Shown here one piece after another: positions 57,368 to 64,000 of a DNA stretch of 64,000 nt. The notes under the pieces were generated by a model. The model was not told where the DNA came from, searched no databases, and saw only the letters and a list, made by a program, of their open reading frames with translations. The position numbers and the translations under genes were made by a program. The stretch's first letter is position 1. Each line of letters opens with the position of its first letter. The DNA comes from Pleurostoma richardsiae (Eukaryota > Ascomycota > Sordariomycetes > Calosphaeriales > Pleurostomataceae), in the NCBI GenBank assembly GCA_030052745.1, contig JANBVO010000007.1, forward strand, positions 620,001-684,000, given 5' to 3'.

Positions 57368-59721
57368 GACAAACAAGGGCTCGCAATTTCAGGACCGCAT
57401 ATGCATGCCCTGGAATTACATGTGTTTCTTTGTCAATAGTCTGTTTCTCTTCAGTCGTTTGTGTATACTGCGGAACCACTGGCCTGGGATTCAAGCTGCC
57501 CTAGTCCTCTGGCCGCAAATGCGTCGAAACCCGGAATCGCTCGTCAGAGGATATAGCGATGGACATATATGTATCAGTACGCACATGAGTCTCGGCTCTG
57601 TGGTACTTGATCTGTAATTGAGGAATACAAGATTTTCCCCTCAATCACGGAGTCCACTAGAAATACGCAGCCATCTCGTCTAGTGCAAGCAGTCCAGATT
57701 CCAGAAGTCAGTGTCTCCTTGCAGTTCAGCAGCCACCTCGCTTTAAGTATGTGCCTGATGTGCAAAAAAGATACCCACCCAAGATGAGTTGTAGATTAGT
57801 GGAATGGACTGCTCATGCGTCAGACTCATCGTCGGGGCCAATGTGCCGCCATAGATACGCTGCTCATAGGCAAAGTAAACCAACGATAGAGCCCTCGGAC
57901 AGTCTCACACACTATGATCGAAGCTCACAGTATGTGCTCTACTGCGAACTCGCAGACACCCCGTGACGTTACAGACAAGAGTATAAGATCACTCACCGCT
58001 ATGCAGAGGCGATTTCATAACCGTATATCTAAAGTGCAACCTGCCCACCTGCGTCAACAAGGCGAAACTCGGTTATCAGAGGCTACCAGAGATTGTTTGT
58101 CGGGCATGAACAATTTTGCCCCGGCTGTTGGCACCCGAGGACGACTTGAGAAACTGACTAGGCTTGACGGAAACGAGTGTCCTGCGGATGACTACTCGAG
58201 CCCGTGGTCAATGGTCGGGAGAGATGTTAGGTACCTATGTGTAGGTACAGTACCTAGATACCCGGGTAACGCTTATTCTGATGGCGCCTGTCGTCTTCGG
58301 TCCTAGAGGACCCTCGTACCCCGCGGAAACGAAGAAGGGATACACTCGCTAGACTTTCCAATAGCTACTTGTCTGAATTCGATTCACTTCCTCCGGTAGC
58401 CTGTGTCACTGTCACCGTGTGTCGCGACTGATCGTTTTATCTGGGTAATTAACCTCAAGTTCAAGTTAACCGCAAGCGACGCCAAGCATTATCAGTTAGG
58501 ATCTCAGTTCAAGGACCTAGAATGCTGTGAGGTCAGAGGTATACCCTGCTTGTTCCAGGCTCGAAACACTATGGTATCTACCTTAGTTCCCCCAGCAATA
58601 TAGAAAAGGGGCTAATAGTGGCTCACTTCCCAGAATAACCCCCCAATGCCTCTTACCGTCAGCAGGATATACCTGAGGGTTTCTGCGAAAAGAGCAAGTA
58701 CATTAGCAGGGTTGTCAACTACCCCGGCGGCGTCAGTGGTTTCGCCAAGGGGGGCTTTGTGAACTTCTTCGTCTTGACGCTAGGCCTCTGTGTGGCGATC
58801 ACAAAGGAGCTCGACCAAGATACGGTCAGGATTCGAGGCATGCTACACCAAGTTCGATGTCTACACTGACTCCAAGCTGCATGCTTGCTTCAGCGCATGG
58901 GTTGCCCTCGGGCGAAAGTTCGGCTAATCAAGCCTTCAGTATTACGAACGACAACGTGGAAAGCTGGCAGAGACTGCGACTACGTCCAGCTGCGCGGTTC
59001 GGCATAAGGTTATCACTGATCAGCTTACTTGCCGGGCAGCACTAGAAAGCGACGCTCAGATGGCTGATCAGCTGCCCCCAAGTCTCTGGGATGCTGAGAC
59101 CAACCTCGACGGGAGGCTAGGGCCTAGCCACCCGCAACAGCCTATCAACCTGTTTAAGTGGAGCGGAGAGAAAGAGGGACAGGACGCCTCAGCTAGGCTT
59201 GCGAAGCGATCTAAGGCCTCGCGAGATACAGAGAGCCGTTGAACAAGGGACATGAGATTTCCTCGTCGCTGTTCTCGCTTGACACTTTGACTTATCTTCT
59301 CCCTACGAAGCTGGCGTGGGCCCGTGAGTCCCCCCTAGACCAAGCCGGTACTATGTCATATTATTGACCGGCGTTCTAAGTCGTTAGCTACTACAATATG
59401 ATACACAATGACATCGAATTTCGTCGCGTCTGGCGAGATGAAAAATGACAAGGTCCTGCCAAAACGGCCACCAAGTGACCCGTGCACCGCAACTCACGGT
59501 CGCCCCTTGGACCTGCAGCTTTGGCTACGAAAGGAGAAGCACCTAGTCCGGAATTGACCGGATTTGCTACCTTCCCTGATGTCATGTGTTGCTGCACACA
59601 TTTTCCGGAGGGGCGGAAGGATCACAATGGGACATAGCGAAACACATCAGCTCGCCGCGAATGGCGACTGTCACCATCCCGTTGCTGTTTCTAAAAGTTC
59701 TAGAACCCTGTTAGGTTCTTT
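57368..59721. other. Intergenic region with one coding-like relic
   Basis: Mostly short frames. At 58637-58869 (+) a 75-codon stretch, stop-bounded on both sides, reads RQQDIPEGFCEKSKYISRVV then NYPGGVSGFAKGGFVNFFV, which has strongly coding-like composition but no family I know. A palindrome-family block (TTAGGTACCTATGTGTAGGTACAGTACCTAG) lies at 58226-58257. A 60-codon frame at 59060-59242 (+) is unsupported. Confidence 0.4.
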
Positions 59722-60345
59722 GTGCGTTGTTCATCGCGACGAACTGGAAGATTTTGCTCTGCGCATACGCTTGGGCGTCATTCTTTTTGTGTTCGTAAAA
59801 TATCAGAACTGGCCAAGGCTCGTAATTATACTCGGAAGGTGGTCTGGGAGGGAAAGCGAATGAGCGTTGTGACAACGACGTGCGCCTTGACTATGATGAC
59901 CCGTCAGACCCGCGTTACGATGGTCATGCACCATAATCCAGGGAGCATCACGTACGCCGATCGGGAGGATCGCATTGTCTTCTGCGTCAAGGACTCTCAA
60001 CTGCCTGACGACAATAAGTCTCATTCCGATGCCGGGGCGGAGTAACTAGCCAATCTCCGATTACAGCAACATTTGATCAAGAACGGGGAGCCGTCTAGTG
60101 CCTTGTGTGCACTTCTCCGTGACGGCGTAGTCTCTATGCTGAAAAAGCTGGTCGATGTGCACGGAGAAAAAGTAAATGGTGAACATAACGCTTTGCTCTC
60201 CTTATACAAGACATTAGGCACCTTGCGGTCCACATTGGAGCAGCGGGGAAAGGCCCTGGGAGTCCGCGATGTGAATCTGCACCTAGACGACGACGGTGCT
60301 AGGAACAAAGGAGACACGATCTCCGGCTCAGGTAGTCTGCCATGA
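59722..60345 (+). pseudogene. Unidentified open frame interrupted by one TAA
   Basis: A 208-codon frame is broken only by TAA at 60043-60045. Downstream the same frame reads LANLRLQQHLIKNGEPSSAL, then LLRDGVVSMLKKLVDVHGEK and LYKTLGTLRSTLEQRGKALG, a helical, coding-like segment ending at TGA. Upstream it reads VFCVKDSQLPDDNKSHSDAGAE. A CAA-to-TAA change would explain the break. In the first half another frame (NDVRLDYDDPSDPRYDGHAP) looks more coding-like, so a further frameshift is possible. The family is unknown. Confidence 0.45.
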
Positions 60346-60617
60346 TCATCCGTGGCTTGCGCTGCCCTCGCTCGTCTCCTAAGTACCAATACTGAACATA
60401 GGTTGGAATCGAAATCATGTACGTAAAAAGGATTGGAGATCGAGGACGAATGAGTGCTTGTAGTGGATTGAACGTTTACTTTAGGGCTCGTACATTGTAA
60501 GAGTGGCTATGCCATCATCGCACAGTCCGTCTCCGCCTGTGGAAAAGTATCTGCGGCAGGACTCGCAGGCTACTGGGTATCCAGTTCGTTCAAGTCCGCA
60601 CGAAGGAATCGGACAGC

Positions 60618-61199
60618 TCAGCCTGACGTGGCTGCCGTGGCACCGTGTAGCCGAAATCCCTCAGAGATAGTCGCCTCCTGAGCCGGCGTGGTGAAGGTCA
60701 GGCCTACCATTGAGCCCCCAGAGAAGGCCCTGCGAGTTACGAATTCGTCTTCCGTCACCCACAGGTAGCTCTGGTGTTCGTTTGGGTCGAGACGCACCGT
60801 AGTGGCTTCCACCACGGTGGCCAGGAAGGTGAACTTGCAGACGCGCAGTCCCCGCCTGGTGAAGAAGACAGTACCGTCGTCTGGACCGACACACCGGACT
60901 ATGGAACTGATGACCAGGCCGCTCTCCTCCCAGACCTCGCGAGCCAGGCCATGAAGGATGGTGTCGTCTTCATTGTCGCATGCGCCACCAGGAATCTCCC
61001 AGCGGTCAGGCATGGAATCATGTGATGCGCGGCGGATGATGAGCAGGCGTCCGTCGGCGTTGAAAAGCAGAGCGCCGGTGGCCACCGCGTCGTACTGCTC
61101 ATGAGACGACAGGAAAGTCTTGAGCGGTACGTTGAACGCTGCGAGGGAGGGATCGAAAGTAAAGGAGAAGCGGGGCGTAGGGTCCGCATCCTCAGGCAT
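60618..61199 (-). CDS. NUDIX hydrolase
   Basis: Nucleotide-diphosphate-type hydrolase of unknown substrate, 193 residues, no introns needed. The NUDIX helix is at residues 71-95: GGACDNEDDTILHGLAREVWEESGL, with the metal-binding REVWEE at 87-92 intact. Relative to the canonical GX5EX7REUXEEXGU spacing, the family variant has two extra residues before REV, so the first conserved Glu is shifted; this is common in fungal homologues. The strand pair ALLFNADGRLLIIRRA precedes the motif and DRWEIPGG gives the usual loop. It is intact, with no signal peptide, so cytosolic. It is flanked by repeat-rich DNA. Confidence 0.88.
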   Translation of the reverse strand: MPEDADPTPRFSFTFDPSLAAFNVPLKTFLSSHEQYDAVATGALLFNADGRLLIIRRASHDSMPDRWEIPGGACDNEDDTILHGLAREVWEESGLVISSIVRCVGPDDGTVFFTRRGLRVCKFTFLATVVEATTVRLDPNEHQSYLWVTEDEFVTRRAFSGGSMVGLTFTTPAQEATISEGFRLHGATAATSG

Positions 61200-61300
61200 G
61201 TCGTAGGTAGCGAGAGGAAAACTTCTCTACGCGCAGTGGGAATTGGGAAGAAGAAAGTGCCCAGACAGAACGCTGTAGAACCAGACATTGGGAGAAGGTA

Positions 61301-61590
61301 ATTAGGTACCTAGCTATCTCAGGCCATGACCAGGTTTTGATGGCGTGTAGGCGGACAGAAGTGTCTGAGCTGACTTACCTAACTGCCTCTAAGTAGGTAC
61401 CTAGGTAGGCACCTACCCAGGTAATCAGTCTGAAGGTGTGTGCCTACCGACCTACCAGGTACGGTGCACGAACTGTCCGGCTGAAAAGGCACCGTATTTT
61501 AAAAGCGGCTATCCTGTTCGGAGTACAAACCATGTACAGATACATAGTATAGCGTGCACCTCGCATCTCCTACCTAGGTAGGTAGGTAAC
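61301..61590. repeat. TACCTAGGTA palindrome-family blocks
   Basis: Copies include TTAGGTACCTAGC (61301-61314), AGTAGGTACCTAGGTAGGCACCTACCCAGGTA (61392-61423), GACCTACCAGGTACGG (61449-61464) and CTACCTAGGTAGGTAGGTAA (61570-61589). This is the densest occurrence of the family in the window. Confidence 0.7.
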
Positions 61591-62070
61591 GTGACTACGC
61601 GGCTCTTCCATTTTGCAGCTCAGCATGTGTCCCAGGCTCGCCCTCATCATCCGGAATCGGCTCGGCCCCGGCACGGCGGCGGCTGCGGCTCACGTTGGGG
61701 TGACGAAGCGCCGTGCCAGGCCGCTTGTGGACAGACGGTGCGTCTGGCCGTGTCGACAACTGCAGCATAGGTTCCATCGCGTCGACCTTAGCCGAGGATG
61801 TTTCACCCCACTGGCGCAAAATCTGATCGTCTTAAAGGGCGGTGTCACCGGAAGCTCGAAATGCAGCCGAAGCTCTTACGTGTGGCGTATGGTACGCAGG
61901 AACTCCCTTGGGACTTGGATACATGCGGACCCCGCCTGGTCAGACGTTTCACTAGGTAGTTGGCGTTCCCGCGCAGGGAGCGCTAGTTATGGAACGCGAA
62001 CGACCGACCAACTGATGACTGGGCAAACATTTCCCTTGCACATCTGCCAACCCGCACAATGCACGCCCGT

Positions 62071-62118
62071 CAGGCAGGCAGGCAGGCAGGCAGGGCCCTT
62101 CGGTTGTGAAGGGCCCTG
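62071..62118. repeat. (CAGG)n tract joined to an 11-bp hairpin
   Basis: Six CAGG units at 62071-62094 run directly into an inverted repeat, CAGGGCCCTTC and GAAGGGCCCTG, around GGTTGT (62091-62118). The tract and left arm overlap. This is a candidate structure-forming site. Confidence 0.75.
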
Positions 62119-62735
62119 TTGCCCCATCCCCGTTTTCCTACCAACTCCGGGCTGAGGAAGCCTTCCTTCACGCGCACATAGTGTGCACGCTCGCTACATA
62201 GTGGATACGACTGGGTGACCATCGGACCCCCCTTGTCTTTCGCTCTTTGATCATGGGTCCCTAGGAGTCGCGGACACACCCTAAACGAGCTTGGTGTGGG
62301 CAGCCGAGACGCTCCCAAGCATTGGCAGGGGTCCCAGCACCATCTCCGTCTTCTGTATCGTGCCTCCTTTCTTTTCGTACGATCAGCTATGTAATTCTTC
62401 TTCTTCCTTCTGGTCCTCTCTGTCCTCTCTTCCCATTCTGGCTGGACCTTTGCGTGGGCGATGAGGCGCCTTTGAGGAGCGCTGCTCGGACATCCGTGAG
62501 CACTGCCAGGTCATTGCTCTGCGACGCATTATTTTCAGCTCTTTCCCGCGCAGGCCACGGAGGAGGGCGGTGCAGTTGAGGTGGTCAACACTCACTTGTC
62601 CGCACCGGCAAGGGAACGGAATCTCCGGGGCTACTATCTTCTCCATTCGTTATCTTCTGTTGTTCCGCGTGCTGTTTGAGCCATCCGAAACCCTATGGTG
62701 TCGCGGGAACGTCCGTTTCGAATTTCGCTGCCTTG

Positions 62736-64000
62736 ATGGCATCTTCCATTCTTCACTACCTGGTGCTGTTTGCAACCTCCATTGCAGTCTCCGCAGCGGC
62801 ATCCTCGACACAGCACGTAGGCTGTGTGCACTTGCAGGTCGTCCACTCGACAAATCAGCAGCTCTTTTCTAAGCGCGTTGTCGAGCTGCAGCTTGCAAAC
62901 CGGTCAGACGTTGCGTACTATGCGAGGCGTACGACTCTTGTCATGCAGTGCCTTGAAGTCATAGAGCAGCATCGCTAACTGTGCGCAGTGGACATTGGGA
63001 CACCACCCCAACCCGTGTTTGTCCAGTTAGACACTGGTTCATTCGAGCTATGGGTCAATCCGACTTGCACTAACCTAGCACTCACGGACCAGCACTTCTG
63101 CCAGCAGGTGGGATTCTACGGAACAGCACAGTCGTCATCTGTCGAGCTGCTAGGGACTAGTAAAACCCTCCGATACGGGATTGGATCCGCGAATATTACG
63201 TATGTGCGAGACGACATCACATTGTCCGGTCTAGGTTAGTGCTCTCCCACTCTCGCCCAATGTCTTGGACAAGGCTCCGTGAGGAACTAACTTATCGCTG
63301 ACTTCCTCTTACCCGGAGCAGATGCTCCCCTAGATTCCGTGCAGTTTGGTGTTGCTACGTCAACGGAGGACCAGTTCGCTGGTATTATGGGCATCGGATA
63401 TGGTCTCGGAATCACAACGCGGTATAGGAACTTCGTAGACGAGCTAGCTGCTCAAAACGTCACCACCGTCAAGGCATTCTCTCTTGCCCTCGGCGGCAAG
63501 GATGAGCAGGAAGGTGTCATCGTCTTCGGCGGCGTCGACACGTCCAAGTTCGCGGGCGGTCTTGCGAAGCTGCCTATCGTGCCGGCTAGTCAGAGCCCAG
63601 ACGGCGTACCTCGGTACTGGGTCACCATGAGCAATATGTCGCTCTCGCCCCCGAGCGGGAACTCTAAGACTTACGGCAACAGCAGCATGGACGTTTTCCT
63701 TGACAGCGGAGCGACCCTGACCCTCCTGCCTCAGGCTCTTGCGGACTCGATCGCAGCGGATTTCGGCGTCACCAGCGTGGACTCTAGCGGTTTTTATCCC
63801 GTTGACTGCAGCATCATGGATATCGCGGGCACTCTGGACTTTACATTCGCAGGCGTGACCATCAAGGTCCCGTACAGCGAACTGATCCGGAAATCGAACT
63901 CTCTACCGCCGAGCTGTGTGCTTGGCATCGTGCCAAGCGCTGATTTTACTCTGCTGGGGGACACGTTCTTGCGGTCGGCCTATGGTATACGCCGCGTGGC
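62736..64000 (+). CDS. Secreted A1-family aspartic protease (3' partial, cut by window edge)
   Basis: Acid endopeptidase of the pepsin family. Exons 62736..62928, 62989..63234 and 63322..>64000 keep one frame. Residues 1-21 are a signal peptide (MASSILHYLVLFATSIAVSAA). A KR pair at 46-47 is a likely kexin cleavage point, giving a short propeptide. The first catalytic motif is DTG at 79-81 in VQLDTGSFELWV, the second DSG at 274-276 in FLDSGATLTLLP. The flap region is AGIMGIGYG and the typical FGGVDTSKFAG follows; the last part shows CVLGIVPSADFTLLGDTFL. The organisation resembles the fungal candidapepsin/OpsB group. The gene continues past the window, so the C-terminus and any GPI signal are unseen. 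Confidence 0.9.

Larger units (their letters stand above)
61200..62735. other. Repeat-rich intergenic region
   Basis: Contains palindrome-family blocks at 61301-61465 and 61571-61590 and a (CAGG)n tract plus hairpin at 62071-62118. The frame 61613-62155 (+) has no domain. The protease promoter is at the right end, with a CT-rich stretch near 62390-62440. Confidence 0.5.

Noticed and set aside
62071-62094. Regular CAGG repeats considered as part of a CRISPR-like or other array
   Set aside because: Simple tetranucleotide microsatellite without spacers, in a eukaryotic genome.

Overview
The window reads as nuclear DNA of a filamentous ascomycete (Pezizomycotina, probably Sordariomycetes). Genes are monocistronic and split by short introns with GT-AG ends. 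Many promoters are CT-rich on the coding strand. The recognisable proteins are typical of this group: the chitin synthase chaperone Chs7, a Pho80-type cyclin, an Elg1 clamp unloader, the Dpb11/Rad4 BRCT scaffold, a Utp8-like ribosome biogenesis factor, a Zn2Cys6 regulator and a GH10-CBM1 xylanase. No ribosomal RNA, convincing tRNA, CRISPR array or intact transposon was seen. Species cannot be named from the sequence alone.

Layout. At 0-15 kb lies a housekeeping block: a Dcn1-like neddylation factor (+), mitochondrial ribosomal protein bS6m (-), a large nuclear protein with a DUF3716-like cysteine cluster (-), Chs7 (-) and a Clg1/Pho80-type cyclin (-) with a long leader. From 15 to 23 kb there is a region without a supportable gene. 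At 23-24.6 kb is a broken Ser/Thr kinase with an FHA-like N-terminus. At 26-31 kb a ketopantoate-reductase-like enzyme (+), a Zn2Cys6 factor (-) and a GST-like protein (-) form a possible small accessory module. At 31.5-47.8 kb is a second housekeeping block: Elg1 (-) head to head with a Utp8-like gene (+), a protein with an RD-repeat tail (+), and Dpb11 (-).

From 47.8 to 60.5 kb the window is a relic-rich accessory region. It holds frameshifted remains of an unidentified gene, a multiply frameshifted berberine-bridge-type FAD oxidase, several coding-like fragments, and one intact secreted GH10 xylanase with a cellulose-binding module. The window closes with a NUDIX hydrolase (-) and the first part of a secreted aspartic protease (+) that runs off the right edge.

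Three cross-cutting signals stand out. (1) A family of short palindromic TACCTAGGTA/AGGTACCT blocks recurs in intergenic DNA across the window. (2) Nonsense codons in two of the pseudogenes are all explicable by a single C-to-T change, which suggests but does not prove RIP-like decay. (3) Genome-maintenance genes cluster loosely (Elg1 and Dpb11 within 16 kb), and Elg1 carries one canonical PCNA-binding motif inside its ATPase domain plus two related N-terminal motifs. I found nothing that convincingly amounts to a wholly new biological system. The strongest candidates for follow-up are the palindrome family, the Elg1 motif set, the KPR/Zn2Cys6/GST module and the decaying FHA-like kinase.
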